Shown piece after piece: positions 1 through 8,757 of a DNA stretch of 64,000 bases. Source of the DNA: Streptomyces sp. NBC_00433. GTDB taxonomy: Bacteria; Actinomycetota; Actinomycetes; Streptomycetales; Streptomycetaceae. Within the stretch, counting starts at the first letter, position 1. Each line of letters begins with the position of its first letter. The DNA lies in assembly GCA_036015235.1 (NCBI GenBank), contig CP107926.1:558001-622000 (forward strand), given 5' to 3'. Position numbers and translations under genes: made by a program. The notes beneath the pieces were generated by a model, which saw only the letters and a program-made list of their open reading frames with translations, was not told where the DNA came from and searched no databases.

Positions 1-88
1 ATATCCAGCACACCGCTTACGACCCGATCATGTCAACACCCGCATGCGCGGCGCTAGGCTATGCGCATGAAACAGTGCGGTGTAACGC
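1..88. promoter_or_regulatory. Upstream region of the LacI-type regulator
   Basis: Non-coding lead-in. It holds an inverted repeat, CATGCGC (43-49) and GCGCATG (63-69), flanking a TAGGCT hexamer (55-60) that could be a -10 element. An autoregulatory operator is plausible for a LacI-family gene, but this is inference from position and symmetry only. Confidence 0.35.
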
Positions 89-1117
89 ATGGCTAGGCAG
101 CCGGGTTCCAGGGCCACGGTCCGGGCCATCGCGGCGGAGGCGGGCGTGTCGATCGCGACCGTCTCGCGGGTGATGAACGGCCAGGCGAACGTCGCCCCCG
201 ACACCCGCGAGCTGGTGCGCCGCGCGGTGGCCAGGCTCGGCGCGCCGGCCCCGGCCAGGCGCGGCACGGCGAGCGGCGCGATCTACGTACGCTGCCCGTA
301 CGTCCTCACCGACTACTTCGGGGTGATCGTCTCCTCGATCGCCGAGACCCTCGACCTGTACGGCAGGCGGCTGGTGCTGAGCGCCGGCGACGCGGCCCGG
401 GAGTTGCAGGTGCTCGCCGACCTGCCGGACGACCCGGCGATCGCCGGCGCGATCCTGGTGGTGCCGCCCGAGCCGGAGCGGGATCTGGAGGCGCTGCGCG
501 CCGCCGACTTCCCTTTCGTGGTGGTCGACCCGCGCACCCCGCTGCCGCAGGACATCGCGTCGGTCTCGGCCGCCAACCTCACCGCCGCGCGGACCGTCAG
601 CGCCCACCTGGTGGACCTCGGCCACCGGCGGATCGGCGTGATCGGCGGGCCCGGCGACTGGCTCGCCAGCCAGTCCCGGCTGGCCGGCCACACCTCCGCG
701 CTGGCCGACGCCGGTGTGCTGCCCTCCCCCGAACTGCTGCGCAGCATCGAGCCCACCGCCGACTGGGGCTACGACGCCGCCTGCGAGCTCCTCGACCTGC
801 CGGACCGGCCCACCGCGCTGGTGGCCTTCAACGACAAGGCCGCGGTCGGCGCGCTGCGGGCCGCGTACGAGCGGGGCCTGCGGGTGCCCGAGGACCTGTC
901 GATCACCGGCTTCGACGACATCGACCTGAGCCGCAGCACCGTGCCCCGGCTGACGACGGTCCGGCAACCCCTCGAAGAGATGGGGCGGATGGCGGTGTCG
1001 CTGCTGATGCGGCTGCTCGACCGGCACACGGTGGACGCGCTGCACGTCGAGCTGGCCACCCAGCTGGTGCTGCGCGGCTCCACCGGCCCCGTCCCCGCAC
1101 GCGAACCCGCCTCCTGA
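89..1117 (+). CDS. LacI-family transcriptional regulator
   Basis: A 342-residue one-component regulator. The N-terminal helix-turn-helix (about residues 9-50) carries VRAIAAEAGVSIATVSRVMN, the typical LacI DNA-binding signature. The rest is a periplasmic-binding-protein-like effector domain ending with the family motifs LVAFNDKAAVGAL and ITGFDDIDLS. The usual hinge-helix sequence (a GYRPN-like stretch followed by an AR pair) is not recognisable and is replaced by an Ala/Pro/Arg-rich linker. No good ribosome binding site precedes the ATG, so translation may be leaderless or the start may differ. The MFS exporter follows 194 bp downstream on the same strand and is a possible target. The effector is unknown, though a sugar is usual for the family. 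Confidence 0.9.
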   Translation: MARQPGSRATVRAIAAEAGVSIATVSRVMNGQANVAPDTRELVRRAVARLGAPAPARRGTASGAIYVRCPYVLTDYFGVIVSSIAETLDLYGRRLVLSAGDAARELQVLADLPDDPAIAGAILVVPPEPERDLEALRAADFPFVVVDPRTPLPQDIASVSAANLTAARTVSAHLVDLGHRRIGVIGGPGDWLASQSRLAGHTSALADAGVLPSPELLRSIEPTADWGYDAACELLDLPDRPTALVAFNDKAAVGALRAAYERGLRVPEDLSITGFDDIDLSRSTVPRLTTVRQPLEEMGRMAVSLLMRLLDRHTVDALHVELATQLVLRGSTGPVPAREPAS

Positions 1118-1311
1118 CCGGCCCTGGCCGAGCCCCGGCCGGCTCCCCGCCGCGATGACTTTCCACGAACGCCCTGGTCTTTATTCCTGAGGGCCGCGCC
1201 CGCCCCCGTCCCCGCGAAACCGGCTCGACAGCGCACGGTGGGGACGGCGGAGAAGGGCCGCCCCACGGGTGCCGCCGGCTGTCGGCCGGGGCCGGACTGG
1301 AGGTTTTTCAG

Positions 1312-2760
1312 GTGACAACACGCACGGAACCGCCCGGGTCGCCGCGGACGGTGTGGACGCTGGTCCTGGCATCGCTCGGGGCCTTCCTCACCTCGCTCGA
1401 CGTGGTGGTCGTCTCGACCGCGCTGCCGACGCTGCGCAGCCATCTGCACGCGAGCCTGGCCGACCTGGAATGGACGATCAACGGCTACAACCTGGCCTTC
1501 GCGTGCCTGATGCTGACCGGCGCGGCGCTCGGCGACCGCTTCGGGCGGCGCAACATGTACGTCCTCGGGGTGGGAGTCTTCACCCTGTCGTCCATCGCCT
1601 GCGCGACCGCGGGCTCGTCGTCCGCGCTGATCACCGCCCGCGTCGTCCAGGGCGCGGGCGCGGCGGTGGTGCTGCCGCTGACGCTCACCCTGATCAGCAA
1701 CGCCTTCCCGCTGGAGAAGCGGGGCGCGGCGATCGGCATCTGGGGGGCCATCACGGGCCTCGGGGTGGCGGCGGGACCGGTGCTCGGCGGGCTGATCATC
1801 CAGGACATCGCCTGGCAGTGGATCTTCTGGATCAATGTGCCGGTCGGCGCCGCCGTCATGGTGCTGAGCATGCTGAAGCTGAAGGACAGCCGCGGCACGC
1901 GCCCGCAACTCGACCTGGTCGGTGTGGCGTTGGTGAGCGCCGCGCTCTTCGCCCTGGTGTGGGCGCCGGTGCGGGCGCCGTCCGTCGGCTGGGGCGACCC
2001 GCAGGTGGCCGGCGCGCTGATCGCGGGGGCGGCCCTGATGGCGGCCTTCCTCGCGTGGCAGCGCAGGGCGCCCTATCCGATGCTGCCGCTGCGCTACTTC
2101 CGCGACCGCGGCTTCTCCACCGCCAACGCGGTCGTCTTCTTCATGACGTTCTCGCTGATCGGCTCGCTCTTCATGGTCGCCCAGATGTTCCAACTGGGCC
2201 TCGGCTACGACCCGTTGCAGACGGGCCTGCGGCTGCTGGCGTGGACGGCGATGCCGATGGCGGTGGCGCCGCTCGCGGGCGTGCTGTCCGACCGGTTCGG
2301 CAACCGGCCCTTCATGGTGCTCGGCCTGCTGCTCCAGGGCGCGGGGCTGCTGTGGCTCGCCCTGGTCGCGTCGCCCCACGCCGGTTACGGCACGCTGGTG
2401 CTGCCGCTCGTCGTGGCCGGTATCGGCATCTCGATGACCTTCCCGACGGTCGCGAACGCGGTCGTCGGCGCGGTGCCCGTCGAGGACTCCGGTGTGGCGG
2501 CGGGCACGAACAACACCGTGCGCGAGGCGGGCGGTGTCTTCGGCGTCGCGGTGCTGGTGGCGGTCTTCGCCGCGCACGGCGGCTACGGGTCGCAGGCGTC
2601 CTTCATGGACGGCTTCAAGGCCGCCGAGATCGTCGCGGCGGTGGCCTCGGCCATCGGCGGTCTGGTCGCGGTGCTGGCGCCGGGCAGGCGGCAGGCGGGC
2701 GCCGCGAACCCGAACGCCGCACCGGTGGCCGGTGCGCTCCCGCAGGCCGAGAAGGTCTGA
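1312..2760 (+). CDS. MFS drug/proton antiporter, DHA2 (14-TM) type
   Basis: A 482-residue inner-membrane exporter. The N-terminus has the DHA2 signature LTSLDVVVVSTALPTL, followed by motif A (GDRFGRRNMY) between helices 2 and 3 and a motif-C-like GPVLGG in helix 5. Length and hydrophobicity suit 14 transmembrane segments of the EmrB/QacA type, which exchange protons for hydrophobic cations or antibiotics. The GTG start is chosen because GGAGG lies at 1299-1303. A strong hairpin terminator follows directly. Substrate cannot be predicted. The same-strand LacI regulator upstream is the nearest candidate controller. Confidence 0.9.
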   Translation: MTTRTEPPGSPRTVWTLVLASLGAFLTSLDVVVVSTALPTLRSHLHASLADLEWTINGYNLAFACLMLTGAALGDRFGRRNMYVLGVGVFTLSSIACATAGSSSALITARVVQGAGAAVVLPLTLTLISNAFPLEKRGAAIGIWGAITGLGVAAGPVLGGLIIQDIAWQWIFWINVPVGAAVMVLSMLKLKDSRGTRPQLDLVGVALVSAALFALVWAPVRAPSVGWGDPQVAGALIAGAALMAAFLAWQRRAPYPMLPLRYFRDRGFSTANAVVFFMTFSLIGSLFMVAQMFQLGLGYDPLQTGLRLLAWTAMPMAVAPLAGVLSDRFGNRPFMVLGLLLQGAGLLWLALVASPHAGYGTLVLPLVVAGIGISMTFPTVANAVVGAVPVEDSGVAAGTNNTVREAGGVFGVAVLVAVFAAHGGYGSQASFMDGFKAAEIVAAVASAIGGLVAVLAPGRRQAGAANPNAAPVAGALPQAEKV

Positions 2761-2772
2761 CGGCACCGCGGG

Positions 2773-2811
2773 AGAGGGCCGCGGCACCCCGAAAGGGTGC
2801 CGCGGCCCTCT
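2773..2811. terminator. Bidirectional hairpin terminator
   Basis: Perfect 17-bp inverted repeat (arms 2773-2789 and 2795-2811) with a 5-nt CGAAA loop, placed between the convergent MFS gene and the TIGR03086-type gene. There is no U-tract, as is common in Streptomyces. Confidence 0.85.
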
Positions 2812-2859
2812 GCTTCCCGTGCCCTGGCCGTCCTGGACGCCCGCGGCCCCGGGCCGGCC

Positions 2860-3432
2860 CTACCCGCCGGGCGCGCGGCCGAGCAGGGCGACCAGCCGGT
2901 CGCCGGGGCAGGCCCGCGGCGACACGGCGACGGGAGCCGCGAAGAGGGCCGGGCCGCCGGTGAGCAGCGGGGACCTGCGCAGGATCGCCAGCGCCAGGGG
3001 CACCGGTATGGGCCGCGGGGTGCCGCAGGCCTGGGCGATGTCCCAGCCGTGCACGGCGAGTTCGACCGCGCCGATGAAGGCCACCGTCCCGCTCGGCAAG
3101 GGCATGCCGCCGACGCGCACCTGCGCGCATTCCCCGGGGGGCCGCTCGCGCCAGCCGTCCAGCAGCACCCGCGCGCCGCGGCGCACCGCGGCGACCGGGT
3201 CGGCGGGCGGCGGCGCGGCGGGCAGCAGGGCCACCTCGCCGTCCTGCGCCGCCTCCCGCAGCGCGCACACCGATTCGTACAGGTGGCACAGCAGCGCGTC
3301 CAGGTCCCAGGCCCGGCAGGGCGTCGGCCGCCGCAGCCCGTCGGGCGGCACCTGGTCGACGCAGCCCAGCGCGTAGCCGACGGCCTGCCGCAGCAGCGGC
3401 AGCGCGGTGTCCGGCCCGGTCACCTCAGCCAT
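2860..3432 (-). CDS. TIGR03086-like (maleylpyruvate isomerase/DinB-fold) protein
   Basis: A 190-residue protein of the DinB/maleylpyruvate-isomerase-like four-helix family. Family-like segments include CRAWDLDALLCHLYESV near residue 37 and the His-rich VELAVHGWDIAQACG near residue 130. In relatives these His and Asp residues bind metal, and many members use mycothiol. The ATG at 3432 is used because the frame upstream of it lies wholly inside the sigma gene. Its first 13 bases overlap the 3' end of the sigma gene, so the two are translationally coupled. Proteins of this family are common partners of TIGR02960-type ECF sigma factors. The enzymatic role is unknown. Confidence 0.8.
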   Translation of the reverse strand: MAEVTGPDTALPLLRQAVGYALGCVDQVPPDGLRRPTPCRAWDLDALLCHLYESVCALREAAQDGEVALLPAAPPPADPVAAVRRGARVLLDGWRERPPGECAQVRVGGMPLPSGTVAFIGAVELAVHGWDIAQACGTPRPIPVPLALAILRRSPLLTGGPALFAAPVAVSPRACPGDRLVALLGRAPGG

Positions 3433-4445
3433 GACGGGGCCGGGGGCGTGTCGGGTCCCAGCGTCGCGGGCAGCCCGTACGCGGGGAAGTGCGCTTCGCG
3501 GAAGGCGAGGACGCCTGCCACCCGGTGCCCGCGCAAGGTCAGGACCTGGAGCGCGTGCGGGTGGAAGCGGCCGTCGGCCGCGCGCCAGTAAGTCGCCAGG
3601 GTCGGCTGGCCGTCGTTGACGGTGAGCCCCAGCAGCCGCTGGTCGCCGGCGATCGGGAAGACCCGCTCCGCCAGGAAGCGCAGCACCACCGCGCGGCCGG
3701 CGAACCACTGCGGGTCGGGCGGCATCTCCAGCCGTACGTCGTCGCTCAGCAGCCGGGCGAGGGCGTCGACGTCGGCGTCCTCGAAGGCTTTCGCGAAGCG
3801 GTCGACCAGTGCCCGGCCGCGCTCGTCCAGGGAGTCGGTGACGTCGTCCTCGGTGGCGGCGGCCTGCCGCAGCTGGGCGCGGGCGCGTTGCAGCGCGCTG
3901 TTGACGGCGGCGGGGCTGGTGTCGAGCAGCTCGGCCACCTCGGCGGCGTGCCAGGCCAGGACGTCGCGCAGGATCAGCACCGCCCGCTGCTTGGGCGGCA
4001 GCTGCTGGAGCGCGACGACCAGCGCGAGCCGTACGCTGCCGCGCTCGGCGACCACCGCGGCGGGGTCGGGCGCCGGGTCGGGCATCGGCTGGACCCAGGG
4101 GACCTCGGCGCCCGTCGGGTTCAGCGGCGCGGTGGCGTCGTCGCTCGCGGTCCCGAGCCCCGCGGGCACGAAGCGGCGGCTGCTGTGCCGCAGCGCGGTC
4201 AGGCAGGCGCTGGTGGCGATCCGGTAGAGCCAGAAGCGCAGCGACGACCGGCCCTCGAAGCCGCCGTGGCCGCGCCAGGCCCGCAGATAGGTCTCCTGGA
4301 CCAGGTCCTCGGCGTCCTGCACGGAGCCGAGCATCCGGTAGCAGTGGGCCAGCAGCTCAGGACGGTATTCGGCTGCCTGCCGGAGGAAGGCGTCGCCGTC
4401 GCGCGACGCCTCCTCGGCGGCGGCCTGGCCGCTCAGCGTGTTCAC
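3420..4445 (-). CDS. ECF sigma factor with C-terminal SnoaL-like domain (TIGR02960-like)
   Basis: A 341-residue extracytoplasmic-function sigma factor. Region 2 is seen around RMLGSVQDAEDLVQETYLRA (residues 37-56) and region 4 around LPPKQRAVLILRDVLAWHAA with the helix-turn-helix AEVAELLDTSPAAVNSALQR. A C-terminal extension of about 130 residues resembles SnoaL/NTF2-like folds, which in related ECF groups replace a separate anti-sigma factor. The GTG at 4445 is preferred over an in-frame ATG at 4511 because CGGAGACACC precedes the GTG and the ATG falls inside the promoter. The promoter at 4481-4512 recurs upstream of the SDR gene, implying autoregulation. Confidence 0.9.
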   Translation of the reverse strand: MNTLSGQAAAEEASRDGDAFLRQAAEYRPELLAHCYRMLGSVQDAEDLVQETYLRAWRGHGGFEGRSSLRFWLYRIATSACLTALRHSSRRFVPAGLGTASDDATAPLNPTGAEVPWVQPMPDPAPDPAAVVAERGSVRLALVVALQQLPPKQRAVLILRDVLAWHAAEVAELLDTSPAAVNSALQRARAQLRQAAATEDDVTDSLDERGRALVDRFAKAFEDADVDALARLLSDDVRLEMPPDPQWFAGRAVVLRFLAERVFPIAGDQRLLGLTVNDGQPTLATYWRAADGRFHPHALQVLTLRGHRVAGVLAFREAHFPAYGLPATLGPDTPPAPSWLR

Positions 4446-4480
4446 GTGGTGTCTCCGGGTCGTTGGGGAAGCCCTCCGTG

Positions 4481-4512
4481 AATAGAGACACGCCCCGGGC
4501 CCGAAAGTCATC
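4481..4512 (-). promoter_or_regulatory. Putative ECF-type promoter of the sigma gene
   Basis: On the minus strand GATGACTTTC starts at 4512, and TGTCTCTATT occupies 4490-4481. The same two blocks (GATGAATTCC and TGTCTCTATT) occur at exactly the same spacing (22 nt from block start to block start) upstream of the SDR gene. Identical spacing in two adjacent promoters is the hallmark of -35/-10 elements read by one ECF sigma factor, most simply the one encoded here. Confidence 0.75.
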
Positions 4513-4533
4513 GCACCTGACGGCGCCGACCGC

Positions 4534-5283
4534 TCACACCGGCTTCAACCCCTCGGCGGACAGCGCGTACGACAGGGTGTCCCCGTCGTCCCCGGCGGCC
4601 AGCGACACGATGTCCGCGCCGGCCTTCTCCGGGGTGAGCAGCGGGCCCATCGCCCGCACGAAGGCGTCCGCGTCGACCCCCTGGAGGGCGGCGTAGGCCG
4701 CCGCCGCCTCGCTGCCGAGGTCGGTGGTCGGGGACAGGCCGGGCAGGACCGCGCGGAAGCGGATGCCCAGCGCCTGCCGCCGCGACTCGGCGGCGGCGTA
4801 TTCGGACACGAAGCGGACGGTGGCCTTGGCGCCTGCATAGCCGCCGCTGAGCGGGGACCCGCGCAGGGCGGCCCCGCTGGAGAGTGACACCACCGTGCTG
4901 CCGGGCGGCAGCGGCAGCCGCAGGGCGGCCCGCACCCAGTGGAAGGCCTGCTGGACGTCGACGTCCCAGTTGGTGCGGAAGGTGTCCCAGGTGTGGTCCT
5001 GGAGCGGTCGCAGGACCGGCGCCGCCCCGGCGTTGAGCACCACGGTCCCCGGGGTGTGGGCGGCCAGCAGCTCCTCGGCGAGGGCCGGGTCGGTGGCGTC
5101 GCCCCGCACGGGGACGAAGGCGTCGCCCAGCTCGGCCCGCAGCTTCTCCAGGGCGTCCCCGTCCCGGCCGAGGCCGACGACCCGGGCCCCCGCCTGGACG
5201 AACGCGGTCGCGATGCCCCGGCCGAAGCCGCGCCCCGCTCCGGTGACGACGACGGTGGTTCCCGCCGGCTCGTTGACGGACAT
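4534..5283 (-). CDS. Short-chain dehydrogenase/reductase
   Basis: A 249-residue classical SDR. The Rossmann glycine motif TGAGRGFG (about residues 14-21) binds NAD(P)H. LNAGAAP replaces the usual NNAG, and the catalytic Ser (VVSLSSGAAL) and Tyr/Lys (YAGAK) are present. It has a good ribosome binding site (GAGGAGAG) before the ATG. It lies directly upstream of the sigma gene on the same strand but has its own copy of the ECF-type promoter, so it is likely the main target of that sigma factor. Substrate unknown; a role in detoxifying reactive carbonyls or quinones is only a guess. Confidence 0.88.
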   Translation of the reverse strand: MSVNEPAGTTVVVTGAGRGFGRGIATAFVQAGARVVGLGRDGDALEKLRAELGDAFVPVRGDATDPALAEELLAAHTPGTVVLNAGAAPVLRPLQDHTWDTFRTNWDVDVQQAFHWVRAALRLPLPPGSTVVSLSSGAALRGSPLSGGYAGAKATVRFVSEYAAAESRRQALGIRFRAVLPGLSPTTDLGSEAAAAYAALQGVDADAFVRAMGPLLTPEKAGADIVSLAAGDDGDTLSYALSAEGLKPV

Positions 5284-5315
5284 GGTCTCTCCTCGGTTGC
5301 CGAAAATGCCTCGTC

Positions 5316-5347
5316 AATAGAGACAACGGCTCCCGGGGGAATTCATC
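5316..5347 (-). promoter_or_regulatory. Putative ECF-type promoter of the SDR gene
   Basis: Minus-strand GATGAATTCC begins at 5347 and TGTCTCTATT lies at 5325-5316. It is a twin, in both blocks and spacing, of the promoter at 4481-4512. The ATG of the SDR gene lies 33 nt downstream of the second block. Confidence 0.75.
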
Positions 5348-5368
5348 GCGGGCCGGCGGGCCCGGCCG

Positions 5369-5737
5369 TCACGACTCGGCCACCTCCACATGCTGCGGGT
5401 AGAAGGCGACGTGCCCGGCGATGGCGGCTACGGCGTCGTAGGGCTTGTCATAGGTCCACACGGCGTCGGCGACCGTGCCGTCCGCGGTGACCAGCGAGAA
5501 ATACGACGCGTCGCCCTTGTATGAGCAGTACGTGACGGTGTCGCTGGGCTCCAGGGCGGTGGGCTGCACGTCGGCCAGCGGGATGTAGTGCACCGGCGGG
5601 TAGGAGCTCTCGCGCAGGGTCAGCGCCCGCGTCGTGTCGGCGACGACCTGCCCGCCGGCCCGGACGACGACCCGCGACGGGTGGGGGTCGACGCTGATGG
5701 GGTGGTCGGGGCCCGGGATCTTGACGGTGCGTTCCAT
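5369..5737 (-). CDS. DUF427 domain protein
   Basis: A 122-residue cytoplasmic protein matching the DUF427 family across its length. It has the characteristic PGPDHPISVDPHPSRVVV start, the central LRESSYPPVHYIPLADV and the TYCSYKGDASYFSL segment. The family has a small beta-barrel-like fold, is widespread in actinobacteria and has no proven biochemical activity. The ATG at 5737 was chosen because the conserved domain begins immediately after it. A longer upstream open frame exists but is out of register with any family sequence. It is transcribed in the same direction as the GTPase gene upstream (77 bp gap). Confidence 0.85.
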   Translation of the reverse strand: MERTVKIPGPDHPISVDPHPSRVVVRAGGQVVADTTRALTLRESSYPPVHYIPLADVQPTALEPSDTVTYCSYKGDASYFSLVTADGTVADAVWTYDKPYDAVAAIAGHVAFYPQHVEVAES

Positions 5738-5814
5738 GACATCTCCGTATGTGGGTGGGCGGTTCCGTCCATGGTGGCGACGTTCTCGACGGTAGGCAGA
5801 TCGTTCGGGCAGCG

Positions 5815-7857
5815 TCAAGCACGGCCCGCCGTGGGACGGGTCGGTGCGATTCCCAACCGGCGTTGCACCTGGAGCAGATACTCCTTGCGGTCGCGCGGGT
5901 CGGGGCCGCTGCGGGGGCGTACCGGAATCTCGCCGTGGACGGGCGCCCAGCGGTCGAAAACGGTCTCCAGTGCGCCCTCGCCGCTGGTCAGGGTGGGCAG
6001 CTGCTGCTCCAGGCCGTGCACCCGGGCGGCCGGGATGTCGCCCTCGATCACGCAGCCGCCCGGTCCGGTGGCGGCGGGGGCGCGCGGCACCGCCCGCAGC
6101 CGGGACAGGGCGGGCAGCACCGCGCCGAGCGATTCGGCGGGCAGCTCGGCGGTGAAGCGGTGCATCGGCTCGTGCACCCGGGTGCCGGCCTGCCGCAGCG
6201 CGTCCATCAGCACCAGAGGGGTGACGTTGCGGAAGTCGCCCGAGGTGCTCGACATGCTCTTGTCGAAGACGGCGTGCGCGTGGCTCTGCCGGGCCCAGTA
6301 GCCCGAGTGCGTCATGGTGACCGTGCAGTCGGTGACCTGCCACCCGTACAGGCCCTGGGTCAGGGTGGACATCACCGTCTCCTCGACGGCGACGAAGAAG
6401 GCGTAGGGCAGGGCGCCCAGTTCGACCTCGCGGCGGAAGGCGATGCCGCTGCCGGGCGGCGCCGGGTCGATCCGCAGGCCGACGGTCGCCAGGAAGGGAT
6501 TGGGGTCCTTCTTGATGTACTCGACGGCGGAGCCGCTGCCGGTGACCCGCTCGATGTGGATCGTGGTCGTCTCCCGGAAGTCGACGTCCACTCCGTAGTC
6601 GTCGGCCAGCGTCGCCTGGATGACCTCCTTCTGCACCTCGCCGTAGAGGGATACGGCGATCTCCCCGCGGTCCTCGTCCCGCCGCAGGTTGATCAGCGGG
6701 TCCTGCTCGGCGAGCTGGCCGAGCGCGGTGTGCAGGGCTGTGCGGTCGGCGGGCCTGCGGGCGGCGACCACGGTCTCCAGGCTGGGCGGTGCGAAGTGCC
6801 TTACCGCCCCGGGCGGGCCGGCCGCTTCGCCGACGGTGTCGCCGATCCGCACCTCGCCCAGGCCCCACACCCGGGCGATCCGGCCGGCCGCGGCCGACGG
6901 GGCGGGCACATCGCTGCCCCGGTCGAAGACGCTGAGCGCGGTGACCCGGCCCTCCCCCACGCCCGCGCCGTCCCTGCGCACCGGCGGGCGGTCCCTGACA
7001 CGCAGGGTGCCCGAGGTCAGCCGGACGTACGCGATCCGCTCGCCGGCGGGGCCGCGCTCCATCTTGAACACGCTGCCGGACAGCGGCCCGCCGGGGTCGC
7101 CGCCGGAGGACGGCAGCAGTTCCGCGATGCCGCCGGTCAGCGCGTCGACACCGGCGCCGGTGACGGCGGAGCCGGCGTAGACCGGGTGCGCCAGCGCCCT
7201 GCCGGTCTGTGCGGCGAGCGCTCTGCGCAACCGGGGGTAGGGCAGGGCGGCGGCGCCGTCGTGCACCCAGGCGGCGAGCAGGTCGTCGTCGTGGCCGGCC
7301 AGCAGCTCGGTGAGGCGGGCGGTGAAGCCGGGGTCGGCGCCGTCGAGGGGCACCGCGGCCGCGTCCTTGGTGCCCTGCGCCACGGCGGTGGCCATCGGGA
7401 CGCTGTCGGGGGTCAGCCGGGCGGCGACGCCGGCCAGCGTACGGTCCAGGTCGGCGCCGCGGCGGTCCAGCTTGTTGACGAAGACGAGCGTCGGGATACG
7501 CAGCCGGCGCAGCGTCCGCATCAGGACCGCGGTCTGCGGCTGGACGCCCTCCACCGCTGAGACCACGAGCACCGCCCCGTCGAGCACGCCGAGCACCCGC
7601 TCGACCTCGGCGATGAAGTCGGGGTGGCCGGGGGTGTCGATGAGGTTGACGGTGGTGCCGCCGAGCGTGAAGGAGACGACGGCGGACTTGATGGTGATGC
7701 CGCGCTGCTTCTCCAGCGCGAGGGAGTCGGTCAGCGTGCTGCCCCGGTCGACGCTGCCGATCGTGTCGATCACTCCGGCGGAGTACAGCAGCCGTTCGGT
7801 GAGGCTGGTCTTACCCGCGTCGATGTGCGCGAGAATGCCGAGGTTGAGCGAAGGCAC
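5815..7857 (-). CDS. Tet(M)/Otr(A)-like ribosomal protection GTPase
   Basis: A 680-residue translational GTPase of the EF-G superfamily. G-motifs are clear: P-loop AHIDAGKTSL (residues 10-19), LEKQRGITI in switch I, DTPGHPDF, and NKLD. The N-terminal 120 residues follow Tet(M)/Tet(O) and Otr(A) more closely than EF-G (for example SVDRGSTLTDSLALEKQRGI and VLDGAVLVVSAVEGVQPQT). Ribosomal protection proteins displace tetracyclines from the 30S A-site by GTP hydrolysis. Streptomycetes often carry an unlinked copy, so resistance is probable but not certain. It stands alone, and no tetracycline biosynthesis genes are visible. Confidence 0.87.
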   Translation of the reverse strand: MPSLNLGILAHIDAGKTSLTERLLYSAGVIDTIGSVDRGSTLTDSLALEKQRGITIKSAVVSFTLGGTTVNLIDTPGHPDFIAEVERVLGVLDGAVLVVSAVEGVQPQTAVLMRTLRRLRIPTLVFVNKLDRRGADLDRTLAGVAARLTPDSVPMATAVAQGTKDAAAVPLDGADPGFTARLTELLAGHDDDLLAAWVHDGAAALPYPRLRRALAAQTGRALAHPVYAGSAVTGAGVDALTGGIAELLPSSGGDPGGPLSGSVFKMERGPAGERIAYVRLTSGTLRVRDRPPVRRDGAGVGEGRVTALSVFDRGSDVPAPSAAAGRIARVWGLGEVRIGDTVGEAAGPPGAVRHFAPPSLETVVAARRPADRTALHTALGQLAEQDPLINLRRDEDRGEIAVSLYGEVQKEVIQATLADDYGVDVDFRETTTIHIERVTGSGSAVEYIKKDPNPFLATVGLRIDPAPPGSGIAFRREVELGALPYAFFVAVEETVMSTLTQGLYGWQVTDCTVTMTHSGYWARQSHAHAVFDKSMSSTSGDFRNVTPLVLMDALRQAGTRVHEPMHRFTAELPAESLGAVLPALSRLRAVPRAPAATGPGGCVIEGDIPAARVHGLEQQLPTLTSGEGALETVFDRWAPVHGEIPVRPRSGPDPRDRKEYLLQVQRRLGIAPTRPTAGRA

Positions 7858-8011
7858 AGCCGGTCATGTCCTCAAGATAGGGAGTCATTCCTGTCTGGGC
7901 GGGCATGACGGAACCGCGCATGATCATTGCTCCTCGGTCGACTGCGACTGGCCTTGCGACTACAGCAGAGCGCCCCCGCGGGCGGCAACCGCATTTTCAC
8001 GGAACGGCACT

Positions 8012-8757
8012 TCAGCCCCTGGGCACCTTGCGCGACGCGCGCAGCCATTCCCTGTTCATGGCGGTGATCGAGGTGAGCGGAATGCCCTTGGGGCAGGCGG
8101 TGGCGCACTCGCCGGCCAGGGTGCAGCCGCCGAAGCCCTCGGCGTCCATCTGCGCGACCATGTCGAGCACCCGGGTCTCGCGTTCCGGCGCCCCCTGGGG
8201 CAGGGCGCCCAGGTGGTTGACCTTCGCCGAGGTGAAGAGCATCGCGGAGCCGTTGGGGCAGGCGGCCACGCAGGCGCCGCAGCCGATGCACTCGGCGTGC
8301 TCGAAGGCGCTGTCCGCGGCGGCCTTGGGCACCGGGGTGGCGTGCGCCTCGGGCGCGGAGCCGGTGGGGACGCTGACGTAGCCGCCGGACTGGATGATCC
8401 GGTCGAAGGCGGCCCGGTCCACGACCAGGTCGCGCACCACCGGGAAGGCGGCGGCCCGCCAGGGCTCCACGTCGATGGTGTCGCCGTCGCGGAAGGACCG
8501 CATGTGCAGCTGGCAGCTGGTGGTGCGCTCCGGGCCGTGCGCCTCGCCGTTGATGACCAGGCTGCACGCCCCGCAGATGCCTTCGCGGCAGTCGTGGTCG
8601 AAGGCGACCGGGTCCTCGCCCTCGACGGTGAGGCGCTCGTTGAGGGTGTCGAGCATCTCCAGGAAGGACATGTCGGGCGAGATGCCGTCGACGTCGTAGG
8701 TGGCCATGCCGCCGGGCGCCTCGGGGTCGTGCTGGCGCCAGATGCGCAGGGTGAGCC

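Noticed and set aside
3433..3708. Longer start for the TIGR03086-like gene
   Set aside because: The added 92 residues are Arg/Pro-rich shadow of the sigma factor; the ATG at 3432 fits the family length and the coupling overlap.
5738..6868. Extended upstream frame joined to the DUF427 gene
   Set aside because: The extra sequence is the out-of-frame reading of the ribosomal protection GTPase; DUF427 homology begins exactly at the ATG at 5737.
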